Assembly: GCA_021800315.1 (NCBI GenBank)
Contig: JAJYZD010000024.1
Span: 1 to 22,672 of the forward strand
Origin: Bacillota bacterium
GTDB taxonomy: Bacteria > Bacillota > Desulfotomaculia > Desulfotomaculales > JAJYZD01
Direction: 5' to 3'
DNA length: 22,672 bases
Part shown: positions 7,876 through 15,046 of the stretch, one piece after another
Layout: each line of letters starts with the position of its first letter
How positions within the stretch are numbered: position 1 is the first letter of the stretch
Made by a program: the position numbers and the translations under genes
Notes under the pieces: model-generated
What the model was told of the DNA's origin: nothing
Database searches by the model: none
What the model saw: the letters and a program-made list of their open reading frames with translations, nothing else

Positions 7876-8994
7876 TCAGCCCAGGCGGATGGGCAGCACC
7901 ATGCTCAGGTAACCCTCGTCCCCCGGCCGCCTTACGATACAGGGATTAAAAGGACCGTAAAAATCGAGGACTATTTCCGCTCCTTCCATCACTTTCAAGG
8001 TGTCACTCAGGAAGCGGGCGTTAAAATGAATCTCCATTTCTTCCCCTTCTATTTCAGCCGCCAAAATCTCTTGCATATTACCTGCCACCGTTTCCGTCAT
8101 AACCTGCAATCCGTCACCCGACAGGGCCATCGTTACCACCGGGAGGCCCTTGTCGGCCAGGGCCGTCGCCCTTTCCACAGCCGCGAGAAGCTCGCCGGCG
8201 TTTGTCTTGACCTGGCATTCCCTCTCCTGCTCCGGAATGAGACGTTCATAAGAGGGATAATTCCCCTGGATCAAGCGGCAGAAAAGATGATAATTGAGGT
8301 AGGTGAAACCGGCCTGGTGGCTCAGGAGGCTGACGCATACGGGTGCGTCGCCCGAAGCGATCAGGCGGGCCAGTTCACCCAGGGCCTTACCCGGAACGAT
8401 TAAACGGCGCGGCTCCTCGTTGACCCTTCCCTGAACTCCTTCACAAGCGATCTTTTTCATGGCCAGGCGGTGGATGTCGGTGGTGACGAAGGTCAGCATC
8501 CCTTCGTCAACTTCAAAAAGGGCGCCGGTAAAGATGGCCCGTGATTCTTCGGTCGATACGGCAAATAAAATTTTCTGCAGAACCTCCCGGAACAAGGGAG
8601 CCGCTATTTCAAAGGAAAAGCCCCCGTCCGGGATGGTGAGGTAGGGAAACTCCCCTTCCGGAAAACCGTAAAGGGAAGTCCGGGATTGTCCGTAACGCAG
8701 GGTAACCGCCGCCTGATCCGGAACCGACGCCATCTCCACTTCGCCTTCCGGAAGGTGTCTGACCATATCCACCAGGTAACGGGCCGGAATAACGGCCTCG
8801 CCATCTTCAAGGACTTTGGCCGGTATCGTACAAAAAAGACCCATCTCCAGATCGGTGGCCGCCACCTGCAACCGGTCGGCTAAAGCCTGTATTTTTATGC
8901 CGGTCAAGATGGGAACCGGGGTTTTGGGGGAAATAACCCTCTGCACGGCCTGCAGGCCCTTGAGCAGGTTGTCCCTATTACTCACGAATTTCAA
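7876..8994 (-). CDS. dnaN: DNA polymerase III beta subunit (sliding clamp)
   Basis: The ring-shaped processivity clamp of the replicase, 372 residues, normal length, with three repeated clamp folds. The start MKFVSNRDNLLKGLQAVQRV is typical, as are the internal TDLEMG and the C-terminal end GYLSMVLPIRLG (usual family ending MVLPIRL). The start codon is TTG at 8994, with AAGGGA a short distance upstream. It lies between the origin and recF, transcribed away from oriC. Confidence 0.97.
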   Translation of the reverse strand: MKFVSNRDNLLKGLQAVQRVISPKTPVPILTGIKIQALADRLQVAATDLEMGLFCTIPAKVLEDGEAVIPARYLVDMVRHLPEGEVEMASVPDQAAVTLRYGQSRTSLYGFPEGEFPYLTIPDGGFSFEIAAPLFREVLQKILFAVSTEESRAIFTGALFEVDEGMLTFVTTDIHRLAMKKIACEGVQGRVNEEPRRLIVPGKALGELARLIASGDAPVCVSLLSHQAGFTYLNYHLFCRLIQGNYPSYERLIPEQERECQVKTNAGELLAAVERATALADKGLPVVTMALSGDGLQVMTETVAGNMQEILAAEIEGEEMEIHFNARFLSDTLKVMEGAEIVLDFYGPFNPCIVRRPGDEGYLSMVLPIRLG

Positions 8995-9432
8995 TATTCC
9001 CTTGGCGCGATAAACCCGGCCGCGGCCGGCACGCCGTTCGCCTCCTTTCGATCCGGTCGCCCGAAATCCTCTCTGTGCAAGGACCAGCTTGTGAGTCCGC
9101 CCACCCCCCCTCCGAGCGGCGGAATTTTTTATTCGTCCCGCCTTCCACCTGTTCTAGGGCTGCCAAGTCGATAATATTATTATATGTTATATCTCTAGTA
9201 GTAGTAAGGCCTGTGCATATGTGGATAACCCGTACCAGGCGTTTAGGTTCATGTTTTTTAAGGGCACGAATGGATTGCGTAAAAAAATCTTTTAAAATTT
9301 TATAATAATATTTAACGTCTAAATGAATAAAAAAAGTTATCTATCAACAAACTTATCTACACTGAAAAAGGGCCGGCTTGTGGATATAGAAATATGAATA
9401 TCTAAAATAGAAAATTAACCAAATACGGTATC
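8995..9432. other. oriC: chromosomal replication origin oriC (dnaA-dnaN interval)
   Basis: A 438-bp gene-free region. Its left third (dnaN leader) is GC-rich; from about 9165 it becomes strongly AT-rich. DnaA boxes seen are TGTGGATAA (9220-9228, perfect, reverse orientation), TTATCTACA (9353-9361, one mismatch) and TGTGGATAT (9379-9387, one mismatch, reverse). A weaker TTATCTATC lies at 9337-9345. The AT-rich blocks at 9170-9192 and 9290-9345 are candidates for duplex unwinding. Gene order and strand switching on either side support origin function. Confidence 0.85.
9196..9228 (+). promoter_or_regulatory. DnaA-trio unwinding element
   Basis: Reading left to right: three TAG triplets and a TAA (9196-9207), GGCC (9208-9211), a degenerate box TGTGCATAT (9212-9220), and the perfect reverse box TGTGGATAA (9220-9228). 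AT-rich DNA lies immediately to the left. This matches the basal unwinding layout described for B. subtilis: DnaA boxes, GC-rich spacer, then DnaA-trios on which DnaA loads along single strands. Unwinding would proceed leftward, towards dnaN. Confidence 0.7.
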
Positions 9433-10770
9433 TCATTCCTTTAAACGGGACATTATCTCCTCTATGGAAGATTTAAGGGAAAGATCCTCCTTCATTTCAG
9501 TGGAAATTTTCTCGCAGGCATGAATTACAGTAGTATGATCCCGTCCTCCGAAAAAAGCGCCGACCTGGGGCAGGGAGAGATCCGTCAGTTCCCGGGTCAG
9601 GTACATGGCGATCTGGCGGGGAAAAGCCACCGCCCTGGTCCTTTTCTTGGCCTTAAATTCTTCCTGGCGCAGGTTGTAGTAGGAAGATACCGTTTCCAGG
9701 ATCAGTAAGGCCGTAATTTCTTTCGGCTTGGACGGCGGCAGGATATCCTTGAGGATAACGCTGGCCTCATCGGGCATGATCTCGCGGTTTTCCAGATCGC
9801 CGTAGGCGTTGACGGTGTTCAACGCCCCCTCCAGTTCCCGGATGTTGGACTGGAACTGGCTGGCGATAAAAATGATGGTTTCGTCTGGGACCATCATATT
9901 TTCCTGTTCCGCCTTTTTTTGGAGAATAGCGATGCGTGTTTCCAGGTCAGGCGGCTGGATATCAGCGATCAAACCCCATTCGAAGCGGGAGCGCAGCCGG
10001 TCCTCCAGGGTGGGTATTTCCTTCGGCGGCCGGTCGCTGGAAATGACGATCTGTTTATTGGCTTCGTATAAAGTATTAAAAGTATGGAAGAATTCTTCCT
10101 GGGTCCGTTCTTTGCCGGCGACGAACTGGATGTCGTCCACCAGGAGAATGTCCATACTGCGGTATTTGTTGCGAAACTCCACCGTGGTGTCCTCCCGGAT
10201 AGAGTAAATGATTTCGTTGGTGAAGGTCTCCGAAGTAACGTAGGCGACCTTGGTTTGGTGAACCTCGCGGTTGACCACGCAGTGGCCGATGGCGTGCATA
10301 AGATGGGTCTTGCCCAGTCCGACCCCTCCGTATATAAAGAGGGGGTTGTAAGCCTTGGCGGGGGATTCGGCCACCGCCAGGGAGGCGGCGTGGGCAAAGC
10401 GGTTGCCGTTGCCGACCACGAACGAGTCAAAAGTATATTTGCTGTTGAGAGGGATGAAAGAGTTGTCAATGGTGTTACGCGACCCGGTGCGTTTTTTTCC
10501 TATGGTCCGGGGAACCTCTCCGGCCATAACGAACTTGACGTTGATATCCCGCTTGGTCAGGCTGTTCAACGTGTCGTTGATCAGGGTGGAATAGTTGTTG
10601 GATAACCAGGCCCTGGAAAAATCAGTCGGTACCTCTATAAAGAGGGTGTTATCGAAAAAATCGACCAACTTGACATGCTTAAGCCATGTTTCATAGGAGT
10701 TCTTGTCCAACTTTTTTTTAAGCGTGTTCGTTATGCCGTTCCAAATGACTTCGCTCTCGTTTGCGGGCAT
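9433..10770 (-). CDS. dnaA: chromosomal replication initiator DnaA
   Basis: AAA+ ATPase that binds DnaA boxes and opens oriC; 445 residues. Domain I is at about 1-80 (VIWNGITNTLKKKL, SYETWLKH). Walker A GGVGLGKTHLMHAIG starts near residue 148, Walker B is DILLVDDIQFVAGKE, and the arginine-finger region is ENRLRSRFEWGL-like (EDRLRSRFEWGL). The C-terminal DNA-binding signature is GGRDHTTVIHACEKI. The ATG at 10770 has GGGGG 6 nt upstream and begins the normal N-terminus; the in-frame codon at 10794 adds eight residues without family support. DnaA boxes on both sides suggest autoregulation. Confidence 0.97.
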   Translation of the reverse strand: MPANESEVIWNGITNTLKKKLDKNSYETWLKHVKLVDFFDNTLFIEVPTDFSRAWLSNNYSTLINDTLNSLTKRDINVKFVMAGEVPRTIGKKRTGSRNTIDNSFIPLNSKYTFDSFVVGNGNRFAHAASLAVAESPAKAYNPLFIYGGVGLGKTHLMHAIGHCVVNREVHQTKVAYVTSETFTNEIIYSIREDTTVEFRNKYRSMDILLVDDIQFVAGKERTQEEFFHTFNTLYEANKQIVISSDRPPKEIPTLEDRLRSRFEWGLIADIQPPDLETRIAILQKKAEQENMMVPDETIIFIASQFQSNIRELEGALNTVNAYGDLENREIMPDEASVILKDILPPSKPKEITALLILETVSSYYNLRQEEFKAKKRTRAVAFPRQIAMYLTRELTDLSLPQVGAFFGGRDHTTVIHACEKISTEMKEDLSLKSSIEEIMSRLKE

Positions 10771-11014
10771 GGCGTCCCCCTGCGTCTTAATCATATTTCA
10801 AGATTACGGTCAACGGTATAACCGGCCGCCCGGCTTGGGGTGCGCAAAAGGCCGGCACCGACCTTCTTTTGCGGCGGCGGGGCCTGGGGGACGGGGCGCG
10901 GGCCTGGTTCATCAACAAATTATCCACAGGTTTATGCACAGGCTGTGAAAAAGATTTTGCTCGTGCGTCGTGGGTAAACCAATAATAACAAATTTAAGCC
11001 TAAATGGCAACGTG
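10771..11014. other. dnaA upstream region, second origin subregion
   Basis: The gene-free stretch between dnaA and rpmH starts here. It holds the dnaA leader and presumably its promoter on the minus strand (a TTGACC at the complement of 10811-10816 is a possible -35, but no convincing -10 was found). A GC-rich block (10825-10910), two DnaA boxes and an AT-rich patch (10979-11005) follow. Bipartite origins flanking dnaA are known in B. subtilis. Confidence 0.55.
10920..10940 (+). promoter_or_regulatory. DnaA-box pair upstream of dnaA
   Basis: A perfect box TTATCCACA (10920-10928) is followed after 3 nt by a one-mismatch box TTATGCACA (10932-10940) in the same orientation. They may form the second half of a bipartite origin, an autoregulatory dnaA operator, or both. 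Confidence 0.75.
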
Positions 11015-11022
11015 CTTTTGAC

Positions 11023-11104
11023 ATTCCTTCAGACAGGGGCAGGCCCTTTCAAAAGGGATGGCTGAGCGGGTGGACGGCCCCTCCATGGTGCTGACGAAGG
11101 GAAT
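11023..11104. other. unassigned structured element between oriC and rpmH
   Basis: About 82 nt fold into nested stems. The outer stem is ATTCCTTC (11023-11030) with GAAGGGAAT (11096-11104), one bulge. The middle stem is AGGGGC (11035-11040) with GCCCCT (11077-11082). An inner hairpin is CCCTTT (11044-11049) with AAAGGG (11052-11057). The element ends about 10 nt before the rpmH -35, so it may be untranscribed origin structure, an RNA from another promoter, or a mobile repeat. I do not recognise a known RNA family. Confidence 0.35.
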
Positions 11105-11114
11105 ATGAAAAGGC

Positions 11115-11143
11115 TTGCCCAGGTGAAACTAATATGGTAAAAT
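11115..11143 (+). promoter_or_regulatory. rpmH-rnpA operon promoter
   Basis: A -35 TTGCCC (11115-11120), a 17-nt spacer and a -10 TAAAAT (11138-11143). The transcript would have a leader of about 135 nt before rpmH. The leader includes a T8 run (11177-11184) and GC-rich hairpins (for example CGCG-GCTT-CGCG near 11222), which could allow attenuation, but no clean terminator stem precedes the T-run. Confidence 0.6.
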
Positions 11144-11286
11144 GATCGCCGGATATCGCTGAGGTGTCACCGGAGGTTTTTTTTGAAACGGCGGGCCGGC
11201 CGGTATCCGCCGGAACGGTGGACGCGGCTTCGCGGTGATAAGGTATGCCGGTCAGGCTTATAAAGGGGTCAAGGGGGAACGTAATT

Positions 11287-11421
11287 ATGAAAAGGACTTA
11301 CCAGCCCAAAAAAAGGAGACACAAGCGGGTGCACGGCTTCTTAAAACGGATGTCGACCAAAGCCGGGCGAAACGTGATCAAGAGAAGGATGCTCAAGGGA
11401 AGGAAGAGGCTGTCGGCCTAG
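11287..11421 (+). CDS. rpmH: 50S ribosomal protein L34
   Basis: Exactly 44 residues, the usual L34 length, starting MKRTYQPKKRRHKRVHGF and ending KGRKRLSA. It is a strongly basic large-subunit protein. AAGGGGG lies just upstream of the ATG. It is the first gene of the rightward cluster, directly before rnpA as in nearly all bacteria; co-expression of L34 with the RNase P protein is well known. Confidence 0.97.
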   Translation: MKRTYQPKKRRHKRVHGFLKRMSTKAGRNVIKRRMLKGRKRLSA

Positions 11422-11489
11422 CCCCGTCGACCCGGGATAAGGGTATAAGGGGTGCTTATTTAGTTAATACTTAGAAAAAAAAGGAATAA

Positions 11490-11813
11490 ATGGCTAAATT
11501 TATAACCATTAAGAGCAACCGCGATTTTCGGGCCTGTTACCGGAAGGGACGTGCCAAGGGCAGCCGGCTGCTGGTGCTTTATTCCCGGAGGCGGAGCGGC
11601 CCCGAAGTCCGGTTCGGCTTCGTGGTCAGCAAAAAGGTGGGCGGCGCCGTACAGCGTAACCGGGTGCGGCGCGTACTCAGGGAAGCGTGCCGGTTGAATG
11701 GTCATCTGTTCCCGCCGGGATGCGATTATGTGTTTGTAGCCAGGCCTGGATCCGTGGCGCTCGGTCTGGCTGAGGTCCGGCAAATCGTTCTCGGTCTCTT
11801 GAAGAGCTTGTAA
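11490..11813 (+). CDS. rnpA: ribonuclease P protein component
   Basis: A 107-residue protein subunit of RNase P, which assists the RNA subunit in removing tRNA 5' leaders. The family signature is present as FGFVVSKKVGGAVQRN followed by RVRRVLREA (the RNR motif). The N-terminal IKSNRDFRACYRKGR also fits. The ATG has only a modest AAGGA upstream. A terminator-like hairpin follows the stop codon. Confidence 0.95.
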   Translation: MAKFITIKSNRDFRACYRKGRAKGSRLLVLYSRRRSGPEVRFGFVVSKKVGGAVQRNRVRRVLREACRLNGHLFPPGCDYVFVARPGSVALGLAEVRQIVLGLLKSL

Positions 11814-11816
11814 AGG

Positions 11817-11854
11817 CGGGCTTAAGGGCCCGTTTTTTAGGTGTGAAAAACGGG
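11817..11854 (+). terminator. rnpA-yidD terminator with competing hairpin
   Basis: A stem CGGGC/GCCCG (11817-11821 with 11828-11832) is followed directly by TTTTTT (11833-11838), an intrinsic terminator. A second stem, CCCGTTTTT (11829-11837) with AAAAACGGG (11846-11854), uses the 3' arm and the U-tract of the first. The two cannot coexist, so this looks like a terminator/antiterminator switch controlling read-through into yidD-yidC. Confidence 0.55.
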
Positions 11855-11877
11855 GGCGCGCAGAGGGGGACAAACCG

Positions 11878-12102
11878 GTGAAAAGGTTGCCTATGAAAAG
11901 ACTGGTTATTGGATTGATTAATTTATACCGCAGCTTTGTTTCACCGTTTTTGCGTCCGTCCTGCCGCTTTGAACCCACTTGTTCGCAATATGCCCTGGAG
12001 GCCGTCGAGCGGTACGGCGTTTTAAGGGGAAGCTGGCTGGCGGCCAGGCGGCTGGTGAAGTGTAATCCGTTTCATCCGGGCGGCCATGATCCCGTGTTGT
12101 AA
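11878..12102 (+). CDS. yidD: YidD membrane protein insertion efficiency factor
   Basis: A 74-residue member of the YidD (UPF0161, DUF37) family. The motif RPSCRFEPTCSQYALEAVERYG is diagnostic (RPSC..., then PTCSQYA), followed by KCNPFHPGGHDPV. It is a small membrane-associated protein that aids YidC-dependent insertion. The GTG at 11878 has GAGGGGG 8 nt upstream; an ATG at 11893 would also give a plausible 69-residue protein. It lies between rnpA and yidC, the usual place. Confidence 0.93.
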   Translation: MKRLPMKRLVIGLINLYRSFVSPFLRPSCRFEPTCSQYALEAVERYGVLRGSWLAARRLVKCNPFHPGGHDPVL

Positions 12103-12116
12103 AGGTTGTGGGGTAA

Positions 12117-12131
12117 CCACCCGAAGGGTGG
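12117..12131 (+). promoter_or_regulatory. triloop hairpin before yidC
   Basis: CCACCC-GAA-GGGTGG forms a perfect 6-bp stem just upstream of the yidC Shine-Dalgarno (AGGAAGGAG). It lacks a U-tract. It may influence yidC translation. Confidence 0.35.
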
Positions 12132-12150
12132 GTCAGGAAGGAGTCCGTTC

Positions 12151-12939
12151 GTGATTCAACTATGGCAATCCCTGGTAGACGGCATGGCCGCGGTCCTGCA
12201 ATGGCTTTACGGGCTGACGGTCGACATGCACGTACCCAGTTACGCGCTGGCCATCGTCTTATTAACCATACTTATCAAGATAGTGCTTTCCCCCCTTTAT
12301 TTCAAGCAAATGAGTTCCATGCGCAAAATGATGCACCTTCAACCCAAAATAAAGGAGATCCAGAGCAAGCACAAGGGCAAGGATCCCCGGGAAATGAACG
12401 AAGCGGTGATGGGGGTTTACCGGGAGCACGGCGTCAATCCCATGTCCGGGTGCCTGCCCCTCTTAATCCAGATGCCCATCCTGATCGCCCTTTACCGGGC
12501 CCTGCTCACCTTTAACTGGGGCCAGTTGCACCATGCGGGCTTCTTTTGGATAGCCAACATGGGCCAGAAGGATCCGTACTGGATCCTTCCCGTCCTGGCC
12601 GGTGCCACCACCTTCTGGCAATCCTGGCTTACGACTCCCCGGACCAGCGACCCGGCCCAGAAATCCATGATTTACACGATGCCGCTGTTTTTTGTGTGGA
12701 TTACGTCAACGGTTCCTTCCGGTCTGGGGCTTTACTGGATAATGTTCAACCTGACGGGGGTTGTCCAACAGTATATCGTTAACCGGATGACGCCCCCGAT
12801 GGTTGCTAAGGAGGTTCAAGAAGTTGCAGACGATCGAAAGAACGGGAAAGACGGTCGAGGAGGCGGTGGCGGAAGGCCTCCGGGAACTAAGCGCGGAGCG
12901 CGGACAGGTCGAAATAGAGGTGCTGGAAGAAGCAACTAG
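12151..12939 (+). CDS. yidC: YidC/Oxa1-family membrane protein insertase
   Basis: A 262-residue inner-membrane insertase of the Firmicute (SpoIIIJ-like) size. Hydrophobic segments include YALAIVLLTILIKIVLSPLYF, CLPLLIQMPILIALYRALL, WILPVLAGATTFWQSWL and the last segment around SGLGLYWIMFNLTGVVQQY. The hydrophilic-groove residue is Lys in TILIKIV, where B. subtilis has Arg. No lipoprotein cysteine is evident at the N-terminus. The GTG at 12151 follows AGGAAGGAG. The last 38 codons overlap jag in another frame and give a Gly/Arg/Lys-rich tail, which suits the usual basic tail of YidC but owes its sequence to the overlap. Confidence 0.95.
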   Translation: MIQLWQSLVDGMAAVLQWLYGLTVDMHVPSYALAIVLLTILIKIVLSPLYFKQMSSMRKMMHLQPKIKEIQSKHKGKDPREMNEAVMGVYREHGVNPMSGCLPLLIQMPILIALYRALLTFNWGQLHHAGFFWIANMGQKDPYWILPVLAGATTFWQSWLTTPRTSDPAQKSMIYTMPLFFVWITSTVPSGLGLYWIMFNLTGVVQQYIVNRMTPPMVAKEVQEVADDRKNGKDGRGGGGGRPPGTKRGARTGRNRGAGRSN

Positions 12940-13462
12940 GGGCATTCTGGGTCTATTGAGCAAGCCGGCCCGGGTAAGAATTAAGGTAAAGGAAACCCTG
13001 GCCGCCAAGACGAGGGCCTTTGTCCGGGAGATCCTGGCGGCCATGGAATTGACGGCCGAAGTGACGGTCCGGGAAAAAGAGGACGCGGTTGTCGTGGACC
13101 TGGCGGGATCCCAGTTGGGGGTTTTGATTGGACGCCGCGGGGAGACTCTCGACTCGCTGCAGTACCTGGTCAACCTCGGCATAAACCGCCGCGAGGAGAA
13201 GATGAAGCGTATTGTCATCGATGTGGAGGGATACCGCCTGCGGCGGGAACAGTCCCTGCGCGACATGGCGGGCAAGATGGCCGACAAGGCGCGGCAAAAG
13301 GGGCGCAGCGTGGTGTTGGAGCCGATGAGCGCCGTGGAACGCCGCATTATTCATACCGCCCTGCAGGGCAGGGAAGACATCTACACCTTTAGCGAAGGGG
13401 AGGAACCGTTTCGCAAGATAGTCATTTCGCCACGCCGCGGTTACGGGGGCAACAATCGCTAA
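12824..13462 (+). CDS. jag: Jag/KhpB RNA-binding protein
   Basis: A 212-residue protein with the Jag-N domain (about 1-50: TGKTVEEAVAEGLREL, then VEVLEEATRGILGL), a KH domain (around VVVDLAGSQLGVLIGRRGETLDSLQYLVN) and a C-terminal R3H domain (EPMSAVERRIIHTALQ). Jag (KhpB) partners KhpA in RNA binding and affects cell elongation in streptococci. The TTG at 12824 is set by AAGGAGG 9 nt upstream; a TTG at 12803 lies before that site. The gene begins inside the yidC reading frame, with a 116-nt overlap. Confidence 0.94.
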   Translation: MQTIERTGKTVEEAVAEGLRELSAERGQVEIEVLEEATRGILGLLSKPARVRIKVKETLAAKTRAFVREILAAMELTAEVTVREKEDAVVVDLAGSQLGVLIGRRGETLDSLQYLVNLGINRREEKMKRIVIDVEGYRLRREQSLRDMAGKMADKARQKGRSVVLEPMSAVERRIIHTALQGREDIYTFSEGEEPFRKIVISPRRGYGGNNR

Positions 13463-13653
13463 AAAAGATTCCTTGAAGCCTCCGGGCGGGGCACCCATCC
13501 TTTGGATGGGTCGGGTATCCACGGAACGGTACCGGACCACAGGTTGGGTCATTTTCAGCTTGAGGGGCGGGGATAAAAGGACCCGGTCACACCAGAAGAT
13601 GAACGCGTCCTTTTGTTGGTTCGGGGGTGAACAAACTGACAGGCGCCGGGACC
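13463..13653 (+). promoter_or_regulatory. jag-mnmE interval with two hairpins
   Basis: About 190 nt without a gene. ACCCATCC-TTT-GGATGGGT (13493-13511) is a perfect 8-bp triloop hairpin. AAAAGGAC (13575-13582) and GTCCTTTT (13607-13614) form an 8-bp stem ending in Ts that could act as a weak terminator. No clear promoter was found. It may be a leader controlling mnmE. Confidence 0.4.
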
Positions 13654-15036
13654 ATGTACCCGGACGAAACCATTGCCGCCGTGGCCACCCCGCCGGGTGA
13701 AGGCGGTATAGGCATCGTAAGGGTTAGCGGGCCGCGGGCGGTGGAGGTCGTCAAGCGCGTATTCCGTCCCCGCAATTCGGGTATTGACTTGGACATGGTC
13801 AATAAAGAGTTGGTTTACGGCCATGTTCACGATCTCCAAGGCGGGCGGATCGACGAAGTGCTGGTGGCCGTCATGCGGTCGCCGCATAGTTACACCCGCG
13901 AGGACGTGGTGGAGATAAACTGTCACGGAGGATTCATACCCCTCAAACTCACCCTGGAGACGGTCCTCACCATGGGTGTCCGGCTGGCCGAGCCGGGAGA
14001 GTTCACCAAGAGGGCCTTTTTAAACGGCCGTCTCGACTTGGCGCAGGCCGAAGCCGTGGCCGATCTGATCCGGGCCCGGACCGAAGAGAGCCACCGGATG
14101 GCCATGGAGCAGTTGGGGGGCCGTCTTTCCGGGATCGTTACCCGGCTGCAGGACGACCTGTTGTCGCTTTTGGCCGCGGTCGAGGCGGAGTTGGACTTTC
14201 CTACCGACGATGTGGGCGAAATGGACCGGGAGACGCTCTCCACCAGGGTCGGCGACATACTGGAAGCCCTGGACCGGCTTTTGCTAAGCTTCGCCACCGG
14301 GCGCCTGTTCCGGGAAGGGGTGAGCGCGGTCCTGGCCGGCAAACCGAACGCCGGCAAGTCGTCCCTTATGAACGCGTTGCTGCGGTGGGACCGGGCCATC
14401 GTCACCTGTGTGCCGGGTACGACCAGGGATGTCATTGAAGAGACGTATGTCATCCGCGGCATACCGCTCCGTTTGGCCGACACCGCGGGACTCAGGGAGA
14501 CCGGGGACCCGGTGGAGGCCGCGGGTATAGAGCGCACCAGGCGGGCGCTGGAACTGGCAGGGCTGGTGGTGATGGTGGGAGACGCAGCCACCGGAGTGTC
14601 CGGGGAAGACCGGGAACTGGCGTCCCTGGTGAACGGGCGGCCGGTGGTCCTGGCGATCAACAAGGTTGACCTGGCCCGGCCGGAGCCGGCTTTTCAAGAG
14701 TTGGCCGCTTCTCTCAACGGTTGTCCGGTGGTGGAAGTGTCAGCCGTTACCGGAGCCGGACTGGCCGGCCTGGAACAGGCCATGGTCGAAACGGTGACGG
14801 CGGGCTCGCTACCCGGTGAGACGCCCCTGGTGGCGGCTGCGCGCCACGCCCGGGCCTTGGGGCGCGCGCGGGACCTCCTGCAGGCCGTGCTGGCAAGGGC
14901 GGGGGAAGGATGGCCGGTCGACCTTCTGACCATCGACCTCCGGGAAGCATGGGAGGCGTTGGGGGAGATCACCGGTTCGGGGGCCGGGGCCGAGTTGATT
15001 GATCGCATTTTTCGCGATTTTTGCCTCGGCAAGTGA
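13654..15036 (+). CDS. mnmE: tRNA modification GTPase MnmE
   Basis: A 460-residue GTPase that, with MnmG, installs the (carboxymethyl)aminomethyl group at the wobble U34 of certain tRNAs. The N-terminal folate-binding domain starts DETIAAVATPPGEGGIGIVR. The G domain has GKPNAGKSS (near residue 229), a G2/G3 region with GTTRDVIEE and DTAGLRETGD, and NKVD. The C-terminus ends FCLGK, with the catalytic Cys of the CxGK tail. The ATG at 13654 gives the normal N-terminus, though its Shine-Dalgarno is weak; a GTG at 13627 is the alternative. mnmG follows 10 nt downstream. Confidence 0.96.
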   Translation: MYPDETIAAVATPPGEGGIGIVRVSGPRAVEVVKRVFRPRNSGIDLDMVNKELVYGHVHDLQGGRIDEVLVAVMRSPHSYTREDVVEINCHGGFIPLKLTLETVLTMGVRLAEPGEFTKRAFLNGRLDLAQAEAVADLIRARTEESHRMAMEQLGGRLSGIVTRLQDDLLSLLAAVEAELDFPTDDVGEMDRETLSTRVGDILEALDRLLLSFATGRLFREGVSAVLAGKPNAGKSSLMNALLRWDRAIVTCVPGTTRDVIEETYVIRGIPLRLADTAGLRETGDPVEAAGIERTRRALELAGLVVMVGDAATGVSGEDRELASLVNGRPVVLAINKVDLARPEPAFQELAASLNGCPVVEVSAVTGAGLAGLEQAMVETVTAGSLPGETPLVAAARHARALGRARDLLQAVLARAGEGWPVDLLTIDLREAWEALGEITGSGAGAELIDRIFRDFCLGK

Positions 15037-15046
15037 GGGGAGTTAA

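Noticed and set aside
11041..11100. tRNA-like D-arm sequence (GGCTGAGCGG)
   Set aside because: It superficially recalls a tRNA-Ser or tRNA-Leu 5' half, but no anticodon stem, T-arm (GGTTCGA) or acceptor pairing follows.
12106..12150. Longer yidC N-terminus from ATG/GTG codons near 12106
   Set aside because: It would read through the hairpin and Shine-Dalgarno before 12151 and adds residues without a signal-peptide character.
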